64,000 nucleotides of DNA from Chionoecetes opilio (GCA_016584305.1 JACEEZ010000162.1:65045-129044); one strand, 5' to 3'. Positions 1-14,144 are shown, counted from the first letter of the stretch. Notes: generated from the letters alone by a model not told the origin. A program made the numbers and translations.

Positions 1-1552
1 CCTTTCCTCCCTCCCAAACGCTGCCCCAACACACTCAAGTACGTCTAATGAAAATAAATGCATGAACAAAATTGGACCCTTAACTCAAAGTGAAAGGAAC
101 ATTTAGTGGTTGGTCCTGTTAACGAAGGATTGGGGCAGGCACATCGTATTACTGTTTTTAATGCTATTTCTCCACCAGAAAAATATATATAAACGTATAT
201 TTGGGGGGGGGGGCGTGGTAAGCAAAGTGTCTATAACATGACTAAGACATGCAATAACAGGATATATGCTAGGTGTACAAGGAGATGCAATAGCATAAAC
301 AATACAAAATAAGCTAGACTCCTAGTGAGTTACTCCTAGAAAAAAGATGGAACGTACTGTGATTTATAAATCAACATCCATTGTTGTCTTTATGAATGAC
401 GGGGCTAGGGCAATGCATTATTCCGCGGCTAAAACAAAGGGAAGCTGGAACGATATCAGAGGTATATTAATTAACCCCAAAAAGTGACAATAGAGATAAA
501 TACTGAAGCTGGAAATGAAAAAAAAGGAAGAAAGAGAGGTAAAGAAAATCATATATAGAGGGAAGGGAAGCTGGAACTACATTATGTCAGGGTACATATG
601 TCAGGGTATGTCAAGTACAGTATGTACATACAGTATGTATGTACAGTATGTATTAATTAATCGCAAAAAGCTACAGTAAAGATAAATACTGAAGCTGGAA
701 ATGAGAAAAAAATGATAGAGTGAGAGGCAAAGAACAAAATACATACATAATCTACAAAGCCCTGGTAACGACGCCGTCAAAAATCGAATATATTTCCCAT
801 GATAACTTTTGGAGTATAGTGAATCCTGTGAAGTGGATACAATACTGATTGCTATGGACCTGTACAAACGTAGCAGTTAGATTGAGTTCCCGGAAAACTT
901 AACCACAACATCATTAAGTTCCTTCCGGCGGCGAATCTCAAGAGCTAAAGAGGAAAATTATTATCAGGAACTTAGAATTCTCGCTTCAATTCGGTTTAGA
1001 GTGGCAGGTTTTATAATTTCATTTTTTTGAAACTGTTTGCATATCAATTTGATTGCGACATAAGTGTATTCAGATCATCCCGGAGCTATAACTAGTTTTT
1101 GAATCTAATCACTTTTTTATAACCTTGATACACACATACGCATTTACAGGTGAACATTGGAGGAGCATTGAAAGGGGCTGACTGAGTCATGGAGGTTATA
1201 TCATGGAAGTGTGTGCAGGGGGAAAAATGACGGATATTCAAAGGGGGGAATGATGAAAGTATAAAAGTGGGAAATTGATGACAGTGTTGAGAGAAGACAT
1301 ATTGTGAAGGATAGAAGAATGATGGCGGTGAAGAGAAGAGGGTGAGACTAACGAAAGTGAGGAAAGGGAAAAAATAGAGAATGTATGAAGCATTATAACG
1401 TAATAATGATACCCGTGATGATTTATAGACTGAAGGGGAGACACATCAGAGAAAATACGAGAAAATATATAACTAGATTGACAGAATGTATAAATAGGTG
1501 ATAAATTCAATTCAGCAAAACAAATAAATTTCAAAACATGAAAAACATGAAA

Positions 1553-1819
<267 letters not shown>

Positions 1820-2446
1820 CACACAAATATGAAAAAGATGAAAACAGTGACAGGAAGGGCGAACAGAAGATTGTTACTGAAGGGGAAAGAAAAAGATAAA
1901 GTTGAGATCAGAGGAGAGGAGAAAACGAAAAAGGGGGAGAAAAAGTGACCCAGCTACCAACATACTCACACAAGGGGAAAAAAGGCTGGGGTGAAACAAA
2001 ATTTCATAATGACAATAAACAGACAAAGCAGCACATGAAATATATATATATAAAAATAAGCGATAAAATAGAGTTGTAATGAAATAATAACAAAGGAAAA
2101 AATGACATATGAGGAAAGAATATACAAAAAAAAAAAAAACTGAAAAATATAAACAAAAATTAAGGGTAAAAAGACAAATGAAAGAAACAAAGAAAGTACA
2201 TGTGGTCATAAAAGATTGAAATTTAATAATCCAAAGGAAGATGAGCTCAACGAACCCCTGATATCACATCACATTTATTTTTTACTTTTTTTTTTAACAA
2301 CAGCAAAGAAATCCTGAGAGCCTTGTGCGGCGACAACTTGAGATACACAAAGACAAAGGGAGACTGAGCCACGAGGACACTTGATACTTCTAACTCGAGC
2401 TACGGATACAAAGGGAGTTACTATGCTATACCTCTACAATATTTAA

Positions 2447-3111
2447 CCCGGGGACTGCGGGAGCAAAGACTTGTTTAGTGCGGCCAGTGCGGGGAAATGT
2501 GAGTGAAACAGTGACCATTACAGAATTGGGTGACAATTACATCAACGTCAAGGCAGTAAAAATACGCATAAGGCAATATATCTATTTTTAACCCAAACCT
2601 ATGGGGTTGTGGTGTGGTTGTGGTCGGGAGTTGAAATATCTGGCGCGCATGGCACCAAGCCGCTAGCGAGATCCTACTGAATTAGGGTCAGGGATGCCAC
2701 TCCTTGTGATTTTTCCCAAGATTTTGAGGGGATTATTCCAGTATTTCTCCAGTAGTTTATCTCAAGGTAAGCATAGGTACCGTTGTACCGTACCTTGAGA
2801 TAAACTACTAGAGAAATACTTGAATAATCCCTCCAAAAGTCCCAAGATGGACAAAAAATATCCAACGCCAGGACCTAAATCCCAAGATTTTGGGAAATAA
2901 CCCAGGGAGTGGTATATCTCTGCGTACAGCGTAGTTAGGCAGATGGTGGTGTGTGTTATCGAGGGCTGACATCAAGGCGTATATGTGACACAGTTTGTAG
3001 ACTTCTACGAATGTTGGCGCGGTTTTTGTATGCTTATCAAAATTGCGCTTCAGGAAGGCATGCCGCAGTCGCTCAGCAGAGCCTTCTGGAAGGCATGCCG
3101 CAGCCTACGGG
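2447..3111. mobile_element. Non-autonomous TTAA-flanked element (piggyBac-like MITE)
   Basis: The 665 bp element is bounded on both sides by TTAA (2443-2446 and 3112-3115). Its left end reads CCCGGGGACTGCGG and the reverse complement of its right end reads CCCGTAGGCTGCGG, a CCC-initial terminal inverted repeat as in the piggyBac superfamily. The duplicated copy has the unoccupied site at about 21836-21845, in which the two flanks are joined across a single TTAA-like motif (TCAA). There is no transposase frame. Inside are a long hairpin (2715-2846) and a short direct repeat containing GGCATGCCGCAG near the right end. Kolobok-type elements also duplicate TTAA; the CCC ends favour piggyBac. Confidence 0.75.
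2715..2846. repeat. Long imperfect hairpin
   Basis: Arms at about 2715-2769 and 2791-2846 are reverse complements over roughly 50 bp, best in the inner part (both read through AGTAGTTTATCTCAAGGTA), with a loop of about 21 nt. It lies inside the TTAA-flanked element and is probably part of its fold-back architecture. Confidence 0.75.
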
Positions 3112-3249
3112 TTAATTCACCTTACACTAGCTACTACATACAATTTTCTATTTAAGATATTTTAAGTAAAATCATAAAAAAAGTCACCAGTATACAAAAT
3201 AACGCAGAAAAAAATGTCTTAAGAAATAAAAGTTCAGGTGACAAAAGTA

Positions 3250-3440
3250 TATCAATCAATCATTAGGGGCTTACGCCGAGGGGCGCGTCGCCTCGCCCAC
3301 CCTACGACGCAACTCCCGGGGGTCACCACGCGCGAGTCTTCATGCAGGCTCCTTTCCCACGTTCGACGAAACCAACTGCCCAGCCCGATCTTCACCAGGC
3401 TCCTCCACGCGATCTTTACGACAAAAACAAATTGCACCAA
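3250..3440 (-). pseudogene. RTE-type LINE, 3' terminal fragment (copy 1)
   Basis: The minus strand encodes the extreme C-terminus of the same RTE-like protein found complete at 56312-56554 (shared residues include the WARRR/APRRK region before the stop), and the plus strand begins with ATCAATCAATCATT, the reverse complement of the TGATTGAT-type tail seen at the other two copies (53615 and 56295). Only about 190 bp remain. It is absent from the duplicated locus near 21960, so it inserted after the duplication. Confidence 0.75.
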
Positions 3441-3594
3441 GCAACACTGGAAACACCTTGCACTACTGCGAAATTTCCATGCCTTAAGATAGAACCCGAT
3501 AACAAAAGTAAGCAGAATCTAAGAAAAACGAGAAAAAAAAGAAGATGGAAAGAAGACTAGAGGAAAGAAGATAGAAAAAGACGAGAAACAGAAA

Positions 3595-3875
<281 letters not shown>

Positions 3876-4742
3876 TATTCAAAGCAATTTGGTTCAGGCA
3901 GGGAAGGTCAGCTGCAGACCTGCTCCTCCTTCAGCCTGCTTCCTGGAACCACTCGCTGGATAAAGGAATGGACACCTTTGTTGTGGCCTTGGACATCGCC
4001 GAAGCCTTTGGCAGGGTGTGGCACCGAGGTCTCACCGCCAAGCAGAGGAGCCTGGGAGTGCGCGGCGCCCTGCTGCAGCTCATCCAGGACTACATCCAAG
4101 ACAGGACCTTACGGGTGATGATCAACGGCCACTTCCAGCCAGCAACCCATCCACGCCAGCATCCCGCAGGGCAGCGCATTTGGGCTTCTTCTGTGGAATG
4201 TCTACTTCAATGACATTGTCCAGCTCATTCCTGAGGCCCAGGCGTACGCTGACGACTGCACCATAGCCTTCACCTGCGACAGACTTGACTGGAAGGACAC
4301 AGTGTGCCGCATCAACCTGGCATTGGGCAACATCGTCACCTGGACTAGTCGATGGCAGGTCAGCCTGGCCCCTGACAAAACCCAGGCACTGCTTATCCCC
4401 CGCAGGCAAGACATTGTCAACCTGGCTGTGCTGGATATACAGCTTGAAGGCATATCACTACCGCTTCAGAGATCCATCTCCATCCTTGGGGTGGAGTTAG
4501 ACGCGGAGCTGACCTTCACCAGTCATGCCAGAAGAGTTGCTAAAAACGCGGCCTGGAGACTCAGCTGTGTCCGGCGCATCTCCCACCTTCTGGATGCCAC
4601 GGGGGTTGAGGTCCTGTACAAGGCACAGGTGCGTCCCCTCATGAAATACTGCCCCTCAGCATGGTCTTCCTGCCCGCCCTCCTACCTGGCCAAACTTGAC
4701 CGCGTCCAGAGAAGAGCCCGGCGACTGGTGAACAGCAAACAT
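3876..4742 (+). pseudogene. Jockey-like LINE reverse transcriptase fragment (copy 1)
   Basis: Decayed part of a non-LTR retrotransposon polyprotein, starting inside the RT palm region. Recognisable pieces are a GRSAADLLLL-like motif at about 3900, a VVALDIAEAFGRVWHRGL motif at about 3980-4035, a degenerate YADDCT box at about 4247-4262, and the thumb/C-terminal block with VLYKAQVRPLMKYC at about 4612-4655. Several frameshifts separate these (for example around 4125 and 4270), so no protein is made. The 5' end is cut at the GA tract and the 3' end by the inverted-repeat element at 4767. Closest relative in the window is the copy at 22295, its segmental-duplication partner; the better preserved copy at 19255 is more distant. 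Confidence 0.88.
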
Positions 4743-4766
4743 TTATCGCTTCTGTTTTATTCTTAT

Positions 4767-4990
4767 AGTGCGACCACTCCTAAATGGCGGCTAGGGCGCA
4801 GTCAGGCTGGGTCAACATTTGTGTACAGCGTTGCCATGTTACGTTGAAATTTATTGGTATGTGTTTATCGTATGTGATGCCTTTTACATATATCACAGAA
4901 GTTACGCATCCCATGTTTGGTAAAAGTGGCACCATTATACACAGGTATAACCTCACCGCACCCTAGCCGCCATTTAGGAGTGGTCACATT
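4767..4990. mobile_element. Short inverted-repeat element (MITE-like)
   Basis: Terminal arms of about 34 bp, 4767-4800 and 4957-4990, are reverse complements apart from a few changes; both carry CACTCCTAAATGGCGGCTAG or its complement. TA dinucleotides flank both ends, compatible with a Tc1/mariner-type target duplication. No coding sequence. Its right arm also occurs at about 26375-26412 as part of a longer shared block. Confidence 0.65.
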
Positions 4991-5433
4991 ATACCGTTTT
5001 TGTCGTATAATACTTAGAATATGAAATGTATCATTTTGTTTGCTCTTTGATTATTAGTAAATTATATATCTTATCTGAATATCGTAGGTCAGATTGCGAT
5101 ACTATGGCACACAGTTACTTAGCAGAGGATGGTAGGCCTACTTTCAAGGCAAATTCCTACTCCACTATTTTACCTTGAGTATAGTTCTCATTACAATTAT
5201 TTCCTCGTCCCTCACGGCTCCACAGGCTTATTTATAGTTTTAAGTGACCCCGTTTATGCATTTGACGTAATAATCTATTCTTTGTAGCTATTTCAGTAGT
5301 TTTTTTTGTATTTCAGTACTCTTTTCTTTGTAATACTATTTTCTTAGTATTTTCTTTGTCTAAAAATCACAGTGACGTTCGATTCCGACTGTGATGCATT
5401 TTTACATGTAATGTCCAAGGAGAAAAACGTTCT
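4911..5433. repeat. Dispersed repeat pair, member 1
   Basis: This block matches 26322-26848 throughout, from the ATGTTTGGTAAAAGTGGCAC start to a shared GAAAAACGTTCT end, with scattered substitutions and small indels. It contains no supported ORF. It may be an extension of the segmental duplication or an independent dispersed element; similarity stops sharply at both ends, which favours an element. Confidence 0.75.
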
Positions 5434-5678
5434 ACGTACAGTGGCCGCCAAATGTTTTGGCGGTCTGTGCGGGTCGGCATGATTCACTGGCCGCGAAATT
5501 AATAACCTTTCAATTGTTTTTTGACGCAAATCGAGCAAGCGGGATTTAAAAATTGATGACATAGCAACAAGACACTGACACTTAGCAACACCGCAGGGGG
5601 TATTACCGTTAAATTTAAGCAAATCATACATATAAGTATTCTAAGTGCCATGGAATCGAGTAAGACAATATACTATAT

Positions 5679-5931
<253 letters not shown>

Positions 5932-6102
5932 AAGGTTATGTTACAATACAAAGTCAAGGGTTCTTACACACGGCCAATGAAGCTTAAGTTTCTTAGACAG
6001 GCCAGAACAATTATTTACGTGACAAATACACACTCACTCAGGTGTGAGTGTAACCACCAGACTCACATGGAGTCTTATCTAGGAGCGCCTGGTGTCGCGT
6101 CT

Positions 6103-7836
6103 CCTCTTGTTCTGCCTCCCTCCGGCCCCTCGGCGTGTTATATAGGAAAGGTTTCATTCCTGAACAATTGTTTACACAGGAACTGCTGAGTGCGTGGAAT
6201 AAGAAGGTCCGCTCGCTCTTCACACGGCGATGACTCAAACACACCCAAAGTTAGCTGTGTATGTCCAGGTGTACAATGCTTATCAACTAGGATAAAGTGG
6301 CAAATAACCAAAGGTCCACACAAAACACTGACTGTGCATTGTCAAGAAGGCAAGCAGCAGGTAATAACACCATTATGTCCATGTCAACATTATCAAGGGA
6401 GGTAGTGTCTATCCGAGCAATACAATAACAAAGATGTGTTGCTGAAAGAGGCAGACACACGTCGTACATACACCTCCAACATGATCACATGCTGATAACA
6501 TATGTTTCATCATTCACATACATAAAGTTTATCCAGTGCTATAACATGGCTGCAGCCGGAGATCCATCATTCTTCCTTTCCAGCGTAAAAGTCACAGAAC
6601 ACTGACGCGAATCTGTGACTGCCTGTGTGACCGTAAAAATTAAAGAGGCACTCGCAGCTATCCGGGGTGACAGCGGCACACTGGAACGGCGTGAAAATTG
6701 GAGCGTATTTTTTGCCCTTTTCACGACCGTTTCTAACGCTTCCAGGTATTTATATTCCCTTTAGAAACTCTGTCATTCTTCCTGCAGACGGTGAGGTTGA
6801 TTACTAGGAAAATAGCAGAGATGGGTTTTTTTATTTTATTTCTAGAACGATAAATGTTATCGTGAATGAAAGAAAAGTGAAAACAAAAATGGAGAGAAAT
6901 AAAAGTGATTGCCTCGCACAATAACTTAATTTGCTCTTTGATTCAAATCCTTCCTTAAATCCCTTCACATATAGCACAGTAGTTTTTTTTTCTGCTGTCT
7001 ATGAAGCAATCACTGGTTCGTGTCTACAGGATTTAACGAAAGGACATTAACAAGTGATGAGGCTTAGCCAATTATCTCTCACGTCGTTAAGTGTTGCAAG
7101 TTTATGATGAAAGTTGTTGATTATCTCGGAGTGTGTCAGTCTCTCAGAATTATGAAAAAAAAGTAATGTGATTATCACGGGAAGCGGGTTTATCCGTGTT
7201 TAATACTTAATCTGCTGTTGTCTACTTCTGATTAAAACTATTACACCGCTACTACATCAAAGAAGATATATAAATTTATCAATATCTTAGGCAACATGGT
7301 AAACTATTTTCAGCTGCACAAAGAACATGTCGCTTGACTAAGTTATTGAATTATGTGTAGAGTTACGCCTAGACATACTCCCTCTTACTCTAACTCCCTC
7401 CCTCTCTCCAGCATTAATTAAAGTCCTCATTGAGTTTCTGAGAGGCGCACCGGAACAATGCCTTATAGAGCCTCACGCTAATACGGAATCCTACCTGATT
7501 ACCCTGTCTAGTTACAAAGCTGGAAGCCATTCGAGTACGAGACGAAGCCAATAACCTCCTCCGGTACGTAGCACTTCTTGTCAGGGAAGACTGAACATCC
7601 AGCTAAGGGAGACACGAGGTGACTTAACATTTAAGATGATTAGCAAGTGTGACAGCGTTTAAACCATCCAATAATATTCATTTTCGATGCATCCTAAACC
7701 GAAAAAAGATTGATTTATTGAAAACTTCAGTAAGATAGCAGGCACGTCGTTCCTTATTGGACACCCAATTACTTAAAAGTTTTCATACAATTTGCTTTAT
7801 TTACAGAAACGTTACGACTGATACCGAAATACTAAC
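6103..7836. other. No recognisable gene
   Basis: Unique-looking, AT-rich DNA. Short frames exist but none resembles a known family, and no splice-bounded open stretch stood out. A GC-richer patch at about 6540-6720 has open frames on both strands but no recognisable domain. Confidence 0.5.
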
Positions 7837-7980
<144 letters not shown>

Positions 7981-8054
7981 AAAAAACTGCTGTCCTTCCT
8001 CGCAATGACCTTATTTGTTTACGTGTATTTATTCATTATTTAGGCATACGTGTG

Positions 8055-8055
8055 C

Positions 8056-8094
<39 letters not shown>

Positions 8095-8185
8095 TGTGTG
8101 TGTGTGTGTGTGGGTGGGTGGGTGGCTGGGTAGCTGGGTGGCTGGATGGGTGGGTGGGAGGGTGGGTGGGTGGGTGTGTGCGTGC
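8055..8185. repeat. (GT)n grading into (GGGT)n
   Basis: GT dinucleotide tract followed by GGGT/GGCT tetranucleotide repeats. The remaining sequence to 8700 shows no gene. Confidence 0.95.
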
Positions 8186-9980
8186 TTATCTGAAAAAGTC
8201 TTCGAGGAGGTCCTCAATTATTAATCGGGAGCTACTAGGCAAGGGCTCCTCAGGAAGGCATTTAGCCAATACAGGGGCCAGCCACGGGGCCACACAGGTA
8301 ACAGGGTGGACAGGTGTCCCGCTAATGGTCTGTGACGCGGCATTCACCTGTTCGTGTGAGGCTGCGCAATGCCTTCCTTATTCCCTTATACATACCATGA
8401 CATTCTACAAACTACTCTAATAAAATTAAATCAATGGTGGTTAATGTTTTTCTATAATGCAACGAGTGGCGTCTAATGTGCTGATATGTTGTTTCCCTTT
8501 GATATGCATGGATGTTTGGTTTTTTTTTCAGGTGAGGTATTGATTGTATTACGTAATTGATCTCTTTATGGCATCATCTAGGTTTAAAGGCTGGTAATGC
8601 ATCGCCCTTTGCTTTCCACCCATGTGTGCTTTGAAGGACGTGTACCAGGACCTTGATGATGGCTCATAGATCAACGGGTTCAGTCAGGCTTCGAATGCCC
8701 TTCTCCTTGTCTCCCTCCCACACGCTGCCCCAACACACTCAAGGACGTCTAATGAAGAAAAAAAACATGATACATTTGGACCCTTAACTCAAAGTGAAAG
8801 GAGCATTTAGTGGTTGACCGTTTTAACGAAGGATTGGGGCAGGCACATCGTATTACTGTTGTTACTATTATTAATATTAATGCTATTGTTAATATTACTG
8901 CTATTTCTCCACCAGAAAAATAAATATAAACGTACATGTCTCTTTGTATGCAATATATTTACAACTCGGTGGACCTACTTACTACTCACACTTCCCAATA
9001 AAACAATATATATTTTTGAGTGAGCCTTCCAAAGTGGGGCCCAGCCGAGAATTAAAACGTGTTCACAGTTTCGGGAGCAATCAAGGTCTTGGCGAGGTGG
9101 TGCCGGACCTCCTCCATGAAGGGTACGCGCGGCTTTACGGTGACAACAACACACGGGGACTTGATATCAGGGGGCATGGTAAACAATGTGTCTTTAACAT
9201 GACTAAGACATGCAATAACAGGATATATGCGAGGTGTACAAAGAGATGCAATCGCATAAGCTATACAAAACAAGCTAGACTCCTAGTGAGTTACTCCTAG
9301 AAAAAATATGGAACGTACTATGGCTTATAAATCAACATCCATTGATATCTTTATGAATAACGGGGCTAAGGCAATGAATGCATTATTCCGCGGTTAAAAC
9401 AAAGGGAAGCTGAAATGATATCTAATATAGTATAGGAGTGGCCGTGTGTCTGTCTGTCTGTCTGTTTTGGGTAGCCGAACATGTAAATTCAATTTCAATG
9501 AGAGTAGGCTCAAAAAATCGCAAATAAATCGTAGGTGGTAAGCGCATTAGTCCCGTGTCGATTGAGTAATGTTGAAGGGGGTTTTGGGCTAAAAACTATT
9601 TTAAGAATATTTGATTACAGGAAGAAACTCTGCGATAACGTCTTGCCGCATTGCACTAACTCCGTAGACTCATGGACTTTTACCGTTTGAGTGGGGTTGT
9701 TGTAAGGAATTTGCTGGGGGTTTTCTTATTATCTGCAAATTTCCGTCGCCTAATATTTATTTTGTTTATATTTTCAGGTAAGACGTAAAGGACGTGTTGA
9801 CTACAGGACCGAGAAGACGTGAATGTTAACGTTATCATATACATTAAGCATAACTTTGGAGTGTTTTATCTCTTCCCTCTTACTCTTCTTCGTCTCCCAG
9901 ACCACACCCCCTCCCACCATCCTTTCCTTTCCTTCTATTATTTCCCTTCTATGTTAATTTTATATTACCCACCTTATCTA

Positions 9981-10235
9981 TCTAATATACTATAGCAGTA
10001 GCCGTGTGTCTGTCTGTCTGTTTTGCTATAGCAGTAGCCATGTGTCTGTCTGTCTGTTTTGCTATAGCATTAGCCGTGTGTCTGTCAGTCTGTTTTGGGT
10101 AGCCGAAACTGTAAACTCAATTTTGATGAGAGTAGGCTAAAAAAAACAATCGCAAATAAATCGTGGGTGGTAAGCGGCTTAGTCCCATGTCGATTGAATA
10201 ATTTTGAAGGGGGGTTTTGGGCTAAACACTGTGTT
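9981..10235 (+). mobile_element. Second Helitron 5' terminus nested in the first
   Basis: TCTAATATACTATAGCAGTA at 9981 repeats the outer 5' end, and about 170 bp downstream (10060-10235) matches 9440-9620, including the GTCTGTCTGT run and the TTGGGTAGCCGAA motif. Between them the AGCAGTAGCC...GTCTGTCTG block is repeated three times in tandem. Only one 3' terminus was found (13547), so this is either a nested insertion that lost its 3' end or an internal 5' duplication. Confidence 0.7.
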
Positions 10236-10445
10236 GAGCAGCGGTTGTAAGCTATCCAAACTCTGCCAGCGTTCAATTTCTCGAAATTGTATTCGACTCG
10301 CGACCCAGCACCAACCACTCCTCCGCTACTGCGCTCCTCTGTACTGCTACCGGACGGCAGGACAGCCGTGTTTGCGTTAATATATGCTTCTGACGGTATA
10401 CTTGAACTATACAACATTTACTCATATATTATACCATAGACCACT
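10085..10445. other. Helitron interior without a supported gene
   Basis: A 110-codon minus-strand frame (10085-10417) lies mostly over the Helitron 5' repeat and lacks any recognisable domain. It is not called as a gene. Confidence 0.4.
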
Positions 10446-10634
10446 GTAAATCTGGGCTGCGCACGGAATATCGGCCTGTTGCACAATGGCCCCAAAGTCC
10501 AAGCGCCTGTTTTCAACTTCACTGTTCACTCGGTAACCAGGAAGGATATCGACGCGAATTTTCGTAGGTTTTCAGTTCATACTTAAAAGGATTCAATTTC
10601 AAACATAAGCAAACGTAATATATTTGTCAAGTAC

Positions 10635-11568
<934 letters not shown>

Positions 11569-12159
11569 TATATATATATATATAAAATTTTAATATATAT
11601 ATTTTATATATATATATATATATAATATATATATATATATAAACAACACACACACACATACAAACTAACAAACAATAAATTCACTATGCCAGGCAACACA
11701 CTACATAATCAACAAACTATTTAATGAACTAGGCTACACACTAACAAACAAGAAACTAACTATACCAGGCTACACCTCATGATTATCATTATAAAAAACC
11801 CGTCTCCGTGCTTACAAGGGTGGGCACTGGGCAGGGTAGAGGCTCAGGGAAAGAAAGAACAAACAGTAGAAATAGTAAAGATCACCCAGTGAAATGGGTC
11901 ACACAGCCTTTCACTCTCCCATTCAAGCCAGAGATTATAGACTTCCCCCCAAACGCACATTTTCCACAACATAAATCGCCTCACTTTAGTGTGAGCTAAA
12001 CACTAATGAACAATAAATACAAAACATTCAGCCTTCAACTTTTAGTTTTATACGAATTGCAACCAGTCTGCTTTTTCTTCTTGTCTGTGTTCTGGTTGCG
12101 AGACACTTGCACTGTTTTTACGCTTGGCATTCACTTCACTATTATTTTCTATGCTGTAA

Positions 12160-12577
12160 TTAGATGTAAAGGCATTGAACAGGGCACCGCAATTTAGAAG
12201 TACACCTTCTCGAGAAAACTGTGGTTGTTGGCACAGCGCAATGTGGGTCGTCTTCCTCCCAAAGGGTGTCAATGACCTGCTGGAAGGTCGCCTTCGGCTT
12301 TCTGCAGCCGAACAGGGTATACCTCGTCGTCTTCTCCTTCCAAAGCCACCAGTATCTGTGGCACACGTCCTTGGTGAGAGAGACGGCGAACTGGGAGGGA
12401 CACACCAGCCTCCCGCGACTCAACAAATCTGTGAATGATTTCACGGCGACGACCACATCCTGCCTGCGTAACTCCACATCCTCGTCGTCACCCACTTGTA
12501 CGTTCACCTCGGCATGTTCACGTGGTCTCCTTGTTCACGAGGAGGTCATAGCAGGACCCACACTTGTAAATGTTTAA
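12160..12577 (-). pseudogene. Transposase C-terminal-like remnant
   Basis: A 115-codon minus-strand frame (12507 to 12160) plus an upstream piece in another frame (about 12577-12515) reading YKCGSCYDLL. The order CxxC-like pair, then an AVKSFTDLLSRGRLVCPSQF stretch, resembles the C-terminal CxxC plus LxxRGxLxxPS module seen in P-element/THAP-related and other eukaryotic transposases. I infer a decayed DNA transposase C-terminus, possibly carried by or inserted into the Helitron. The family assignment is tentative, and at least one frameshift is present. Confidence 0.4.
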
Positions 12578-12665
12578 GACCGAACGTGCCAGGTAACTGG
12601 CACGTAACCAATTGATCACAACCAATTGGTTACGTGCCAGTTACCTGGCACGCTCGGTCTTAAAC
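12571..12665. repeat. Near-perfect 43 bp palindrome with nested palindromes
   Basis: Arms 12571-12613 (extending to 12614) and 12623-12665 are reverse complements with one mismatch and an 8 nt loop (ATCACAAC). Each arm also contains its own smaller palindrome, GTGCCAGGTAACTGGCAC, so the site can form a hairpin or a branched cruciform. It lies beside the transposase remnant inside the Helitron. Confidence 0.9.
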
Positions 12666-12915
12666 AAGGGCTTGGATCGGTGGCAACCTTTTATGTCAGT
12701 AATAAAAACATGCACGGAATAATAATAAAATACAAAAAACGCACATTTATGGAGATGAGTACGGTAGTACAGCTTCCCACACCAAGCGTTTTAGTGAAAC
12801 TGACGATCCTCGTTGGGGCCAGTATGCAGCGCGGCGATTTCAAAACACTGGCGTGTAAACAGTCCAGAGATATAGTGGTCTATGATTATGCTTATATAAT
12901 ATACATTATAATTAG

Positions 12916-12916
12916 T

Positions 12917-12966
<50 letters not shown>

Positions 12967-12987
12967 ATATATATATATATATTATAT

Positions 12988-13033
<46 letters not shown>

Positions 13034-13035
13034 TT
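12916..13035. repeat. (AT)n microsatellite
   Basis: AT dinucleotide repeats with interruptions. Confidence 0.93.
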
Positions 13036-13068
13036 ATTTTATATATTATAAGAATATATATTATATTT

Positions 13069-13433
13069 CCGAGGCGAACGCGAAGGCGAGTCCGAAGGCG
13101 CTACGATCACGATCAATTTACGCTGTAAAACGGTTCAACCGAGCAGCCGAGGCGACGCCTTCTACCTGCCTCGCTACCATCATCACGCAGGCAGCGTCTG
13201 GCACTGGATTCCGCATGCGGCGTCTGCAATTTCCCATCCGTGCTGCATTTGCCCTGACGATCAACAAGCGCCAGGGCCAGACCAAGAGCTACATGGGAGT
13301 TACTTGCCTACACCAGTGTTCACGCACGGCCAACTCTACGTCAGCCTGACAAGAGTTGGCTGTGCTGATGCCGTCGAAGTGTTGGCGCCCCGTGGAATCA
13401 AACGGACCGTGGTCTACCCCGAGGCACTTTGAC
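13069..13433 (+). pseudogene. Helitron Pif1-type helicase, C-terminal fragment
   Basis: Recognised from the SF1 helicase C-terminal signature. An RGDAFYLPR-like block lies at about 13150, then LQFPIRAAFALTINKRQGQT at about 13220-13280, then, after a one-base frame change near 13300, YLPTPVFTHGQLYVSLTRVG at about 13305-13365, ending at a TGA at 13430-13432. In the family the last motif is normally followed by a short tail and stop, as here. The N-terminal helicase and the Rep/HUH nuclease are missing. The stop lies about 115 bp from the Helitron 3' end, the usual position. At least two frameshifts make it a pseudogene. Confidence 0.82.
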
Positions 13434-14144
13434 TAGTGACCAACGACAGCAACAACACGATTGGAGTTTGCACTCACATTGTTTTCTAATATATACTACT
13501 ACTACAAACATCAATACATGGGTCCGCAAAGGGCCCAAAAGCACTTGTCAGAGCTATATTAATTAACCCGAAAAAGTTACAATAGATAAATACTAAAGCT
13601 GGAAATGAAAAAAAGAGGAAGATAGAAAGGTAAAGAAAAATATATAGAGAGGGAAGCTGGAACTATGTCAGGGTTATATTAATCCCAAAAAACTACAATA
13701 GAGATAAATACTGAAGCTACAAATTAGACTAGAAAATGATAGCGAGAATGAGAGGCAAAGAAAGACAAAATAAATCTACAAAGCCCTGGTAACGACGCCG
13801 TCAAAACTCGAATATATTTCCCATGATAACTTTTGGAGTATAGTGAATCCTGTGAAGTGGATACAAAAAGATTGCTATAAACGTAAAACGAACATTAGAT
13901 TGGTTCTCGGAAAACTAACCCATATGATTAATTTTCCTTCCGGCGGCGCATCTCAAGAGTACAGAGTAAAATTATTATCAGGAACTTGAACTCTCGTGCA
14001 ATCGGGTGGGAGTGGCGGGTTTTATTTTTTTTTTTAAAAACTTTTTGCATACAATTTTGTTTTCAATTAGTGTTTTAGACCACCCCGGACTAAAAAATGT
14101 TTAAATCTAATCACTTTTTATAATTTTATAACAACGCTTACACG

